Assembly (NCBI GenBank): GCA_934162615.1
Contig: CAKPJK010000024.1
Location: 1 to 22,450, forward strand
Length of the DNA: 22,450 nucleotides
Direction: 5' to 3'
Origin: an uncultured Clostridia bacterium
Lineage (GTDB): Bacteria; Bacillota; Clostridia; TANB77; CAG-508
Both the position numbers and the translations under genes were made by a program. Below the pieces are notes generated by a model that had not been told where the DNA came from, did not search any database, and saw only the letters and a list, made by a program, of their open reading frames with translations. Shown here piece after piece: positions 1-6,986 of this stretch; positions within the stretch are counted from its first letter, which is position 1, and the number at the start of each line of letters is the position of its first letter.

Positions 1-76
1 CCGAACACAGAAGTCAAGCCTAAATGTGCCGAAAATACTTGCGGGTTACCCTGCTGGAAAGATAGGTTGTTGCCAG
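1..76 (+). rRNA. rrf: 5S ribosomal RNA, 3' part
   Basis: The window opens inside 5S rRNA. The segment beginning CCGAACACAGAAGTCAAGCC is the conserved loop B/helix III region of bacterial 5S, and the segment ending GGTTGTTGCCAG is the usual 3' end. Roughly the first 40 nt lie outside the window, and the 3' end is approximate. A tRNA-Asn follows 13 nt later, a common arrangement at the end of Firmicutes rRNA operons. Confidence 0.93.
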
Positions 77-89
77 ATTTTATATATAT

Positions 90-400
90 TCCTCTTTAGC
101 TCAGTTGGTAGAGCGCTCGGCTGTCGAGCAAGTCGCAAGACTAAAAAGTTAGCAGCTCTATAAGGAAACTTATAGATGAAAAGGTGGCTAAGTCGGTGAA
201 ACTCTTAACAGGTAATGCTGAAGACAATACCGAGCAAGGCGAAAGCTATGTGTAGAGACTTTACACCACCTACCTAAATCGTAAGACATGGTAAAGAGAA
301 AGTCCAGACTACAAATTATATTTTTGAATATAATGCTAATGAAAATTAGTGTGGTGCAGTAACCGATAGGTCGTTGGTTCGAGTCCAACAAGAGGAGCCA
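90..400 (+). tRNA. tRNA-Asn(GUU), interrupted by a group I intron
   Basis: Exon 1 is 90-124 and exon 2 is 360-400. Joined, they give a complete 76-nt tRNA. The acceptor stem TCCTCTT (90-96) pairs with AAGAGGA (390-396), and discriminator G and an encoded CCA follow. The D arm is GCTC/GAGC with loop AGTTGGTA, the anticodon stem is CTCGG/CCGAT with a mismatch at its outermost pair, and the T arm is GTTGG/CCAAC with loop TTCGAGT. The spliced anticodon loop is CUGUUAA, so the anticodon is GUU (Asn). The intron lies between the second and third anticodon bases. A standard tRNA scan would probably miss or misreport this gene because of the 235-nt interruption. It is probably co-transcribed with the upstream 5S. 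Confidence 0.93.
125..359 (+). ncRNA. Self-splicing group I intron in tRNA-Asn, no ORF
   Basis: Nearly all group I core helices can be drawn. P1 pairs exon GGCUGU (119-124) with GCAGCU (152-157), giving the canonical U-G at the 5' splice site. P10 pairs GUUA (148-151) with exon 2 UAAC (360-363), and the intron ends in G359. P2 is 158-164/169-175 with a GAAA loop. P3 is GGUGG (183-187) with CCACC (266-270). P4 is 193-196/230-233, P5 is 203-206/221-224, and P6 is 235-240/245-250 with a GAAA loop. P7 is GACUUU (257-262) with AAAGUC (299-304). P8 is UACC/GGUA (271-274/290-293). P9 elements are 308-312/351-355, 315-322/327-334, and 336-340/345-349 with a GAAA loop. The core wording resembles the small introns of cyanobacterial tRNA-Leu (subgroup IC3), which is my inferred class. 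There is no room for a homing endonuclease. Confidence 0.92.
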
Positions 401-408
401 ATAAATAA

Positions 409-443
409 AAAGCTTTGTAAAGTAACATTTACAAGGCTTTTTT
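409..443 (+). terminator. Intrinsic terminator of the rRNA/tRNA operon
   Basis: A 13-bp stem, AAAGCTTTGTAAA (409-421) with TTTACAAGGCTTT (428-440) including one G-U pair, closes a 6-nt loop and runs into six T's. It starts 9 nt after the tRNA CCA end. Confidence 0.92.
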
Positions 444-528
444 GTTATTCATAAAAATCAATGAATACCAGCATTATACAAACATAAAATAGAAGGTAAA
501 ACTATCTACTATTAATATTTTTAAACAA

Positions 529-557
529 TTGTATTTATATTGATTTTATGATATAAA
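529..557 (+). promoter_or_regulatory. SigA-type promoter of the accessory operon
   Basis: TTGTAT (529-534), a 17-nt spacer and TATAAA (552-557). Transcription would start near 564. It is the only good promoter match before the gene at 612. Confidence 0.5.
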
Positions 558-570
558 TAAGAAAAATATG

Positions 571-597
571 AAATTTGCAACATCATGTTGTAAATTT
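571..597 (+). promoter_or_regulatory. Leader hairpin abutting the ribosome binding site
   Basis: An 11-bp stem (571-581 with 587-597, one G-U pair) and a 5-nt loop end immediately before the Shine-Dalgarno AGGAGG (598-603) of the gene at 612. It could influence translation initiation or act as an operator. Its function is not known to me. Confidence 0.5.
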
Positions 598-611
598 AGG
601 AGGTATATAAC

Positions 612-1427
612 ATGGATTTAGAATTGATAAAAAAATTAAATCATTTTAATATATATGCTAATTTATGATTTCAATTTGATGGAATAGATAAATTTGAAAA
701 ATATAGTATAGCGTATCATAACAAAATTAAAGACTATTGGTATAATTTTATTACAGATATAAAAGCAGAAAGTAAAGAAGAATTTGATAAAATTGTATTA
801 GATGCAAGTAACAAGATCAAAGTAAGAAATAGAGAAGTGGCTATTGCTATATTAACATATATGGAAGAAATTTATGACAATCGCGAAATATTTTTTGATA
901 ATAGCTATGAATTAGTTTCAAAAGAAGTATGGCAAATTTCCGATAATTTCGAAGAGATAGATAATATTAAAACTAATTGCTCTTTAAATGTAAAATTAGA
1001 GAAGACGACAGATATGAAATTATATAGTGAAGAAATGATAAAAGCATATCAAACAGGAGATAAAGATGATCCTTATGGAGATTTAGATTCAATCTATAAA
1101 GAAGTTTACGAAAATTATAAAAAGCAAGAAAATGGATATACAGATGAATTTTATTTTGCTAAGGAAAATGATGAAATAGTAGGTATTACAAGTGGTGTAT
1201 ATGATGGCGAAATTTATGGAATATATGGATTAGCAGTAAAAAGAGCTTTTAGATATAAGGGTATTGGAAAAGAAATTATAAAACAACAATTACAAATATG
1301 CAAAGATAAAAAGCAAAAATTAGCATTTTTACAAACAGAAGAGGGATACTATCCAGCAAATACATATAGAAAATTAGGGTGTAAAGATGTGTGTACAGAA
1401 TATTATTATATAAAAAGAGATGTGTAG
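612..1427 (+). pseudogene. GNAT acetyltransferase broken by an in-frame TGA
   Basis: The reading frame starts at ATG 612, with a strong AGGAGG 8 nt upstream, and runs to TAG at 1427. Codon 19 (666-668) is TGA. Without it the product would be about 271 residues. The C-terminal 120 residues have GNAT features: a beta-strand run containing GIYGLAVKRAF followed by RYKGIG, the acetyl-CoA pyrophosphate-binding loop, and a final YRKLG segment. The context around the TGA (YANL-stop-FQFDG) would take Trp naturally, so a TGG to TGA change is the simplest explanation. A shorter product could start at GTG 837, but no good ribosome site precedes it. TGA ends other genes in the window, so recoding is unlikely. 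It leads an apparent operon with the genes at 1440, 2003 and 2774. The substrate cannot be inferred. Confidence 0.8.
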
Positions 1428-1439
1428 AGGAGGTAAGAG

Positions 1440-1988
1440 ATGAATTTATATATAAGTGCAAGTAATAGAAAACACAATAGTTATAACTTATTGAGCAAAC
1501 TAATAAGTGAAAATGATATTTTTCTTTCATTAGCAGATTTGGATATTAAATATTGCATAGGATGTAATGTATGTCAAAAGAATGAAGAAAATCAATGTGT
1601 ATTAAAAGATGATATGAATAAAATTTATGATGCAATTAGTAAATGTGATTATATTATAATAATGTCACCAATTTATATGAATCAAATAACAGGTATTTTA
1701 AAGAATGTATTGGATAGATTTAATCCTTATTGTGCTAGTGAAAACTTGAAAGGCAAGAAGATATATTTAATTACTGTTGGTCAAATGAGGGAAGAAGAAC
1801 AGCAAGAGATATGTAATTCAATTGACAATTGGTTTAAGAGTATATCAGAGTTCTTATATTTTGATTTTGAATATCTTTATAATTTCACAAGTGGAGATAT
1901 ATTAGAAATAGATAGTATAGAAAAAATGTATAAAAAAAGCAAATTGGATAGTATTATAGAGAATATAAAAAATAAAATAAATAATTAG
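1440..1988 (+). CDS. Flavodoxin-like NAD(P)H-dependent oxidoreductase
   Basis: The 182-residue product has the flavodoxin-like fold of NADPH-dependent FMN reductases and iron-sulfur flavoproteins. There is an N-terminal beta strand with a short phosphate-binding loop (ISASNRKHNSY), a cysteine cluster YCIGCNVCQK near residues 39-48 followed by CVLKDDM, and the family signature SPIYMNQITG with KNVLDRF near residues 80-95. The first loop is shorter than in well-studied FMN reductases. The cysteines match the compact cluster-binding motif of some family members, but I cannot tell whether a cluster is bound. The ATG at 1440 has a strong GAGGAGG site. It follows the broken GNAT gene by 12 nt and precedes the SDR gene by 14 nt, so the three are probably co-transcribed. 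The substrate is unknown. Confidence 0.82.
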   Translation: MNLYISASNRKHNSYNLLSKLISENDIFLSLADLDIKYCIGCNVCQKNEENQCVLKDDMNKIYDAISKCDYIIIMSPIYMNQITGILKNVLDRFNPYCASENLKGKKIYLITVGQMREEEQQEICNSIDNWFKSISEFLYFDFEYLYNFTSGDILEIDSIEKMYKKSKLDSIIENIKNKINN

Positions 1989-2002
1989 ATTGGAGGAAAA
2001 GA

Positions 2003-2734
2003 ATGAACAAGGTTGCATTAGTTACTGGTAGCTCAAGAGGAATAGGTAAAGCAATAGTAGAAGATTTCGCTAAAAAAGGGTATAATATTGTTATAAATTA
2101 TATAAAAGAAAATGAAGAAGCGGAAAATTTGAAACAGGAGTTAGAAAAAGAATATGAAATAAAAGCACTATGTATTAAGGCAAATGTTTCAAACGAGAAT
2201 GAAGTTAAAGATATGATAAGAAATATTATAAATGAATTTGGAAAGATAGATGTACTGGTAAATAATGCTGGTATTGCTATTGATAAAGAATTTGAAGATA
2301 GAACTGTAGAAGATTGGAAAAAAACTCTAAATGTAAATTTAATTGCACCATTTATTGTAAGTAAATATGTTGGAAAAGAAATGTTAAAAAGTAAAAGTGG
2401 TAAAATAATAAATATATCTAGTACTAATGGAATAGATGCATTTTTTCCAACAAGTATAGATTATGATGCTTCAAAAGCAGGCTTAATTAATTTAACTCAT
2501 AATTTAGCAATTCAATTTGCACCATATATAAATGTAAATTGTGTTGCACCAGGTTGGGTAAATACAGATATGAATAAAGATTTGCCTAAAGAATTAGTTG
2601 AAGAAGAAACTAATAGAATTTATAAAAAAAGATTTGCAGAACCAAGTGAAATAGCAAAAGTAGTTACATTTTTAGCTAGTGATGATGCAGATTTTATAAA
2701 TGATGAAATAATAAAAGTTGATGGAGGTTATTAA
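2003..2734 (+). CDS. Short-chain dehydrogenase/reductase, FabG-like
   Basis: A full-length 243-residue classical SDR. The N-terminal Rossmann motif TGSSRGIG (residues 8-15) binds NAD(P), NNAG (near 87-90) stabilises the central sheet, and the catalytic residues are Ser in NISSTNG, Tyr in DYDASKAG and the Lys four residues later. The C-terminal CVAPGWVNTDM and the final VDGGY match 3-oxoacyl-ACP reductases. The basic residues after the glycine motif suggest NADPH use, which is an inference. FabG proper usually lies with other fatty-acid synthesis genes. Here it sits among a flavoprotein, an HNH protein and a broken GNAT gene, so it is more likely an accessory reductase of unknown substrate. 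A GGAGG ribosome site precedes ATG 2003. Confidence 0.87.
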   Translation: MNKVALVTGSSRGIGKAIVEDFAKKGYNIVINYIKENEEAENLKQELEKEYEIKALCIKANVSNENEVKDMIRNIINEFGKIDVLVNNAGIAIDKEFEDRTVEDWKKTLNVNLIAPFIVSKYVGKEMLKSKSGKIINISSTNGIDAFFPTSIDYDASKAGLINLTHNLAIQFAPYINVNCVAPGWVNTDMNKDLPKELVEEETNRIYKKRFAEPSEIAKVVTFLASDDADFINDEIIKVDGGY

Positions 2735-2773
2735 AAAAATATTATATAATTGTAACATCAAGGATGTGAAAAT

Positions 2774-3154
2774 ATGATAAAAATATGTGAAATATGCGAG
2801 AATAAATTTGAAACAAAAAGTTCAACAAGAATTTATTGTTATGACTGTAGTGGTGAATCAACAAGATTAGATAATAGTACAAGAAAACATCAAAAAACAA
2901 TATTAAGAAATAATATGAAAAAACAAGCAGTAAAATTATTAGGAGGAAAATGCTGTATATGTGGTTATGATAAATGCATAGATGCATTAGAGTTTCACCA
3001 CAAGGACCCTAGTATTAAAGAATTCAAACTAGGTTCAGGAAATACTATGTCATGGAAAGAATATAAGTCAGAAGCGTTAAAATGTATACTAGTATGTTCC
3101 AATTGTCATAAAGAAATACATTATAAATTAGGATATATATATTCTAATAATTGA
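2774..3154 (+). CDS. HNH endonuclease family protein
   Basis: The 126-residue product has two zinc-type cysteine groups. The N-terminal CEIC...CYDC (residues 5-25) resembles a zinc ribbon. The C-terminal half carries the HNH nuclease pattern: CCICGYDKC, then LEFHHKDP near residues 74-81, then CILVCSNCHKEIH near residues 104-116. The paired histidines and downstream Asn/His are the usual metal and catalytic residues. Such small HNH proteins occur in phages, as free-standing homing-type nucleases and as isolated genes of unknown role. It follows the SDR gene by 39 nt and ends in TGA. It is the only nuclease-like gene near the tRNA intron, but no direct link is visible. Confidence 0.82.
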   Translation: MIKICEICENKFETKSSTRIYCYDCSGESTRLDNSTRKHQKTILRNNMKKQAVKLLGGKCCICGYDKCIDALEFHHKDPSIKEFKLGSGNTMSWKEYKSEALKCILVCSNCHKEIHYKLGYIYSNN

Positions 3155-3231
3155 ATTTATAATTTGTTTATGAAAAAATAAAGGAAAAGATAAAGTAATA
3201 ATTATTCTAAAATTATAGAAAAATAATTGTT

Positions 3232-3259
3232 TTGATAAGTATCTACTCCTTTTTATAAT
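3232..3259 (+). promoter_or_regulatory. SigA-type promoter of the Nudix-HAD-GNAT group
   Basis: TTGATA (3232-3237), a 16-nt spacer and TATAAT (3254-3259) lie 20 nt before the start codon at 3279. The leader would therefore be very short. Confidence 0.6.
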
Positions 3260-3278
3260 ATAGAAAGAAGGAATGCAT

Positions 3279-4034
3279 ATGAGTGATATTATAAAAATCA
3301 CTAAAACAATAAAAATAAAATACGAAGAAAGAGAAACAAAAATTTCAGAAGTCATAAAAGAAAATATAGAAGACTTTTGGAAAAAAGCAATAGAGGAAAA
3401 TCCAAATTTATATAATGGACCAGATTATACAATAGAGAAAATCAAAGAAAGTGAAAATGAAATACAAATGATAGCGATCAAAACAAATTATGCACATTAC
3501 TTGTATGACGAAAGAGTTGGAATAAAAGAAAAAGAATATAGATGTAATGTACCATGGGGAGGAATAATTTTAGAGACGAAAGACAATTATTTGGTATTAG
3601 GAGAAATGGATAAAAAAACATCAGTTCCACATTGTCTACAAATTCCAGGTGGAGGAATAGATGAAAAAGATATTTGTAATGGAATAGTTAAGGTAAGTCA
3701 AACTATCAAAAGAGAATTAGAAGAGGAAATACATTTAAATTTAGACGATATAAATTATGAAATAAAATATATAGAGATTCCAGACGAGGAAAGACATACA
3801 TATGGATTTATAGCAATAGGCAATTTAGAAATAACTAAAGAAGAATTGCAGAAACATTTTGAGGAATATAAAAAATCCTTAATTAAAAATAATTTAGAAA
3901 TTGAATTTAATAAATTAGTATTTTTAGAAAAAAGTAATGCAATTGAGGAACTTAATATGTTGAAAAATCCTAAAAGACCATATTTAAGTAATTTAATTAA
4001 AAAAATAGTTATAGGAGATGAAAAAAATGATTAA
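3279..4034 (+). CDS. Nudix hydrolase-like protein
   Basis: The 251-residue product contains a Nudix-like motif. Residues LQIPGGGIDEKD (about 120-131) are followed by RELEEEIHLNL (about 147-157), which matches the RExxEE helix that binds divalent metal. The spacing between the glycine loop and the RE helix is several residues longer than the canonical Nudix box, so this is a variant or an insertion-bearing member. The first ATG (3273) sits directly on the GAAGGA ribosome site, so the in-frame ATG at 3279 is the better start. The end overlaps the next gene by 8 nt (ATGATTAA), indicating translational coupling to the HAD phosphatase. The substrate, probably a nucleoside diphosphate derivative, cannot be read from the sequence. 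Confidence 0.72.
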   Translation: MSDIIKITKTIKIKYEERETKISEVIKENIEDFWKKAIEENPNLYNGPDYTIEKIKESENEIQMIAIKTNYAHYLYDERVGIKEKEYRCNVPWGGIILETKDNYLVLGEMDKKTSVPHCLQIPGGGIDEKDICNGIVKVSQTIKRELEEEIHLNLDDINYEIKYIEIPDEERHTYGFIAIGNLEITKEELQKHFEEYKKSLIKNNLEIEFNKLVFLEKSNAIEELNMLKNPKRPYLSNLIKKIVIGDEKND

Positions 4035-4626
4035 AAATATTGTATTCGATTTGGGAAATGTACTTATAGATTATAATCCACTAAAATATTTAGACAAATT
4101 TGAATTTGACGAAAAAACAAAAAAATCATTATATAAAATTATATTTAAAAGTAATGACTGGATAGAATATGATAGAGGAATATATAGACACAACACAGAT
4201 TTAATAAAGAAAATTGTGAAAGAAAATTCTGATTTAGAGAATGAAATAAAATTGGTATTACAAAAAGACTGGGTGAAAACAAATACATTAAAGACTGATA
4301 CTGCAGAATTTTTAAAAAAACTAAAAGAAGAAGGATTCAAAATATATATTTTATCAAATCTTTCAGAAGATACATATAATTTTGTATCACAATATGAATT
4401 TTTTAATTTTTTAGATGGAGGAATATATTCATATGAATTACATATCTGCAAGCCTGACAAAGAAATCTATAAAAGATTATTAGAAAAATATAATTTAGAA
4501 GCAAAGGAAACAATATTTATAGATGATAGTTTGCCAAATATTGAAATTGCAAACGAACTTGGTATAAATGCAATTCAATTTACAACATTAGATGAGGTAA
4601 AACAAAAAGTAAAAGGGTTAATTTAA
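4027..4626 (+). CDS. HAD-superfamily phosphatase, YihX-like
   Basis: The 199-residue product shows all four HAD motifs: motif I FDLGNVLID at residues 6-14 (nucleophile Asp, with Gly at the second DxD position as in YihX-type enzymes), motif II ILSN, motif III Lys in CKPDKEIY, and motif IV FIDDS. The cap is the small helical type between motifs I and II. YihX-like enzymes dephosphorylate sugar phosphates such as glucose-1-phosphate, but the substrate here is not determined. An ATG at 4018 directly abuts AGGAG and is too close, so ATG 4027 is preferred at 9 nt spacing. It overlaps the Nudix gene by 8 nt. Confidence 0.85.
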   Translation: MIKNIVFDLGNVLIDYNPLKYLDKFEFDEKTKKSLYKIIFKSNDWIEYDRGIYRHNTDLIKKIVKENSDLENEIKLVLQKDWVKTNTLKTDTAEFLKKLKEEGFKIYILSNLSEDTYNFVSQYEFFNFLDGGIYSYELHICKPDKEIYKRLLEKYNLEAKETIFIDDSLPNIEIANELGINAIQFTTLDEVKQKVKGLI

Positions 4627-4654
4627 GTTTTTATTAAAATTAAAAGGTGATAAA

Positions 4655-5182
4655 ATGGATACAAATATAAAGATAAGAAAAGTAGAAGATAGCGATGCAA
4701 AAAAATGGTACAAGTTTGTAAATAAAGTATGGAGAGATGCATACAAGAATATTTTCCCAGAAGAGGTATTTTTAGAAAAAGAAAAGAATACAGAAGAAAA
4801 AGAAAAACATTTTTATGAAAACATATATAACAGCAATGATAAAATTGCGCTTGTAGCAGAAAACGAAGATAGAATTATTGGAATAATGTTTGGAGTTATT
4901 AAATCTAACTATGAATATTTTAATTCAGAGTATGCCGATTTAGTTGGATTATATATTGATCCTAATTTTCAGAGAAAAGGAATAGGTAGTACTTTTAAGA
5001 AAATGTTTGAAAAGTGGGCAAAGAAAAATGGAGCAAAAAAATATGTTATTGGAGTTTTAAAAGACAATAAAAAGGCAAGGAATATATATGAATTATGGGG
5101 TGGCAAATTATCAACTTATGAACAGAAAATTTGCAAATTAGGAAAAGAATATAAGGAAGTATTTTATACTTTTGATTTATAA
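4655..5182 (+). CDS. GNAT family N-acetyltransferase
   Basis: The 175-residue product is a full-length GNAT protein. The N-terminus IKIRKVEDSDAKKWYKF is typical, and the central strand VGLYIDPNFQRKGIGSTF (about residues 99-116) contains the QRKGIG acetyl-CoA loop. The C-terminal NKKARNIYELWGGK is the usual motif B, in which Tyr can act as general acid. It follows the HAD gene by 28 nt with an AAAGGTGA ribosome site and is probably in the same transcript. The acceptor is unknown. It is a different subfamily from the broken GNAT at 612 and is intact. Confidence 0.87.
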   Translation: MDTNIKIRKVEDSDAKKWYKFVNKVWRDAYKNIFPEEVFLEKEKNTEEKEKHFYENIYNSNDKIALVAENEDRIIGIMFGVIKSNYEYFNSEYADLVGLYIDPNFQRKGIGSTFKKMFEKWAKKNGAKKYVIGVLKDNKKARNIYELWGGKLSTYEQKICKLGKEYKEVFYTFDL

Positions 5183-5236
5183 TTAATATTAGAATAATGC
5201 AACAATAATGTTAGTAATAAAGAAGAGAGGGCATAT

Positions 5237-6151
5237 ATGAAAAAAGAAGAAATCAAAATAACATCAGAAGTTGACGAACTAGAAATAGACTGTCTACTAA
5301 TACAACCAGAAGGTGAAATAAAAGGAGTAGTGCAACTTGCACACGGAATGAACGAACACAAAGAAAGATATATAGACTTTATGAAATATCTAGCAGAAAA
5401 CGGATATGCAAGTTTTATAAATGACCATAGAGGACATGGAAAAAGTCTAAAAAATGAAGAAGATATAGGATACTTCTACGAAAATGAAGCAGAAGCAGTA
5501 ATAGAAGACTTATACCAAATAACAAGATATCTAAAAGGAAAATTTAATGGTAAAAAAATCATACTATTTGGTCATAGTATGGGGTCAATGATAGTAAGAA
5601 AATACATTGCAAAATATGATAACAAAATAAATGGACTAATAGTATGTGGTTCACCAAGCAAAAATGTAAATGCTAAATTAGGACTAGCAATAGTAAAGAC
5701 AATGGAGTTATTTAAAGGTGAAAAATATCGTAGTAAATTTGTGAAAAATTTAATGTTCAATGGATATGACAAAGATGATAAATTAAAAAACAGTTGGATT
5801 TGCAATAACAGAGAAATTGTAGAAAAATATAATGCAGACGATCTATGTCAATATGACTACACATTAAATGGATTTGAAAATATAATTAGATTAATGATAG
5901 ATATTTATAACCCTAAAATATATAGAAAAAATAATTTGAAACTACCAATATATTTTATAGCAGGAAGCGATGACCCAGTAATATCATCAATAAAGGCATG
6001 GTATAAGGCACAAAAATTTTTGAAAGATTTAGGTTATACAAAGATAAGTAGTGATTTATATGAAAATATGAGCCATGAAATTTTAAATGAGATAGAAAAT
6101 AAAAAAGTATATGAAGATATATTAAATTGGATTATTGAGATAACAAAGTAA
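5237..6151 (+). CDS. Alpha/beta hydrolase, monoacylglycerol lipase-like
   Basis: The 304-residue product has the lysophospholipase/monoacylglycerol lipase layout. The oxyanion region is LAHGMNEHKERY near residue 35, then NDHRGHGKS follows. The nucleophile elbow is GHSMGS near residue 115, the acid is probably Asp in AGSDDPV, and the base is His in NMSHEIL near the C-terminus. No signal peptide is visible, so it is likely cytoplasmic. A TetR gene follows 30 nt later and oleate hydratase comes next, so release of fatty acids from glycerides or lysolipids is a reasonable but unproven role. Leucine CTA codons and GAC/AAC codons are concentrated in the first half of the gene. Confidence 0.82.
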   Translation: MKKEEIKITSEVDELEIDCLLIQPEGEIKGVVQLAHGMNEHKERYIDFMKYLAENGYASFINDHRGHGKSLKNEEDIGYFYENEAEAVIEDLYQITRYLKGKFNGKKIILFGHSMGSMIVRKYIAKYDNKINGLIVCGSPSKNVNAKLGLAIVKTMELFKGEKYRSKFVKNLMFNGYDKDDKLKNSWICNNREIVEKYNADDLCQYDYTLNGFENIIRLMIDIYNPKIYRKNNLKLPIYFIAGSDDPVISSIKAWYKAQKFLKDLGYTKISSDLYENMSHEILNEIENKKVYEDILNWIIEITK

Positions 6152-6181
6152 AAGAACATCCAAAAGAGAAAAGGAGAAAAT

Positions 6182-6730
6182 ATGTCAGAACTAACAAAAA
6201 AAGCACTAGCAGTATCTTTAAAAAAATTACTTTCAAAAAAAGAACTATCAAAAATAACAATATCAAATATAACAGACGAATGTGGAGTAAACAGACAAAC
6301 ATTTTATTACCATTTTAAAGACATATATGATTTATTAGAATGGATATATAAAAATGAAGTTATAGACGAAATTGATAATAAAGACGAAGATTGGCAACAA
6401 CGTTTTTTGTATATTTTTAAATATGTATTAAAAAACAAAGAATTTGTTAAAAACACATATAACTCAATAAGTAGAGAGTATTTATTAAGATTTATTTATA
6501 TGCAGACAAACAAATTATTAATTGACTTTATTGACAAAGAATCAGAAGGAATGAATATAAAAGTAGAAGATAAAAAATTTATGGCTGATTTTTATAAATA
6601 TGGTTTTGTTGGAATTTTACAAGAATGGATAGAAGATGGTATGAAAGAGGAACCAGAGGGTATAATAAGAAAGTTAAACAATATTATTGAAGGTGATTTT
6701 AAAAAAGCATTAGAAAAAATGCAAAATTAA
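6182..6730 (+). CDS. TetR/AcrR family regulator, DhaS-like
   Basis: The 182-residue product has an N-terminal TetR helix-turn-helix: LTKKALAVSLKKLLSKKEL, then the HTH ITISNITDECGVNRQTFYYHF (two overlapping segments, residues about 22-44). The recognition-helix hallmark VNRQTFYYHF is clear. The C-terminal ligand domain is all helical and lacks a recognisable specificity motif. The N-terminal style resembles regulators of the DhaS type. It lies between the lipase-like hydrolase and oleate hydratase, and an inverted repeat overlaps the region just upstream of the hydratase promoter. I infer that it may control that gene, perhaps in response to fatty acids. Confidence 0.85.
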   Translation: MSELTKKALAVSLKKLLSKKELSKITISNITDECGVNRQTFYYHFKDIYDLLEWIYKNEVIDEIDNKDEDWQQRFLYIFKYVLKNKEFVKNTYNSISREYLLRFIYMQTNKLLIDFIDKESEGMNIKVEDKKFMADFYKYGFVGILQEWIEDGMKEEPEGIIRKLNNIIEGDFKKALEKMQN

Positions 6731-6833
6731 AAACTAGTACAATATATGATAAAGTTACATTATAAAATATAATAAAGTTAGGAAAATAATCGGTATAAAA
6801 AATCTATACAAAATTATAAAATTGTCCAAAAAT

Positions 6834-6857
6834 TATACATATTAAAATACTTGTATA
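6834..6857 (+). promoter_or_regulatory. Possible TetR operator upstream of ohyA
   Basis: An interrupted inverted repeat, TATACA (6834-6839) with TGTATA (6852-6857), abuts the -35 box at 6858. A second, weaker one, GTATA/TATAC, lies at 6793-6809. In this AT-rich DNA chance repeats are common, so the assignment rests mainly on position next to the promoter and on the adjacent TetR gene. Confidence 0.35.
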
Positions 6858-6887
6858 TTGAAAATTTTAAAAAATTGTTTTTATAAT
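6858..6887 (+). promoter_or_regulatory. SigA-type promoter of ohyA
   Basis: TTGAAA (6858-6863), an 18-nt spacer and TATAAT (6882-6887). Transcription would start near 6894, leaving a leader of about 93 nt before the ATG at 6987. Confidence 0.6.
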
Positions 6888-6907
6888 ACTTCAATAACAA
6901 AGGAAAA

Positions 6908-6958
6908 ACAAAATTTAAAAAATAATTGTAAAATACAGTATTTTTAATCAAATTTTGT
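6908..6958 (+). promoter_or_regulatory. Nested hairpin in the ohyA leader
   Basis: The outer 9-bp stem ACAAAATTT (6908-6916) with AAATTTTGT (6950-6958) encloses an inner hairpin AAAAT/ATTTT (6930-6944). It ends about 12 nt before the ribosome site. No known riboswitch consensus is recognised, and all stems are AT-rich, so stability is modest. Confidence 0.4.
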
Positions 6959-6986
6959 GCCGTATAAGAAAGGAATGGTAGTAAAT

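Noticed and set aside
666..668. UGA decoded as Trp genome-wide
   Set aside because: TGA ends the HNH gene, the MazF-like gene and the small gene at 16450 at natural positions, and Trp is encoded by TGG throughout.
6957..6986. Upstream GTG start for oleate hydratase
   Set aside because: It precedes the ribosome site, and the family N-terminus begins at the ATG at 6987.
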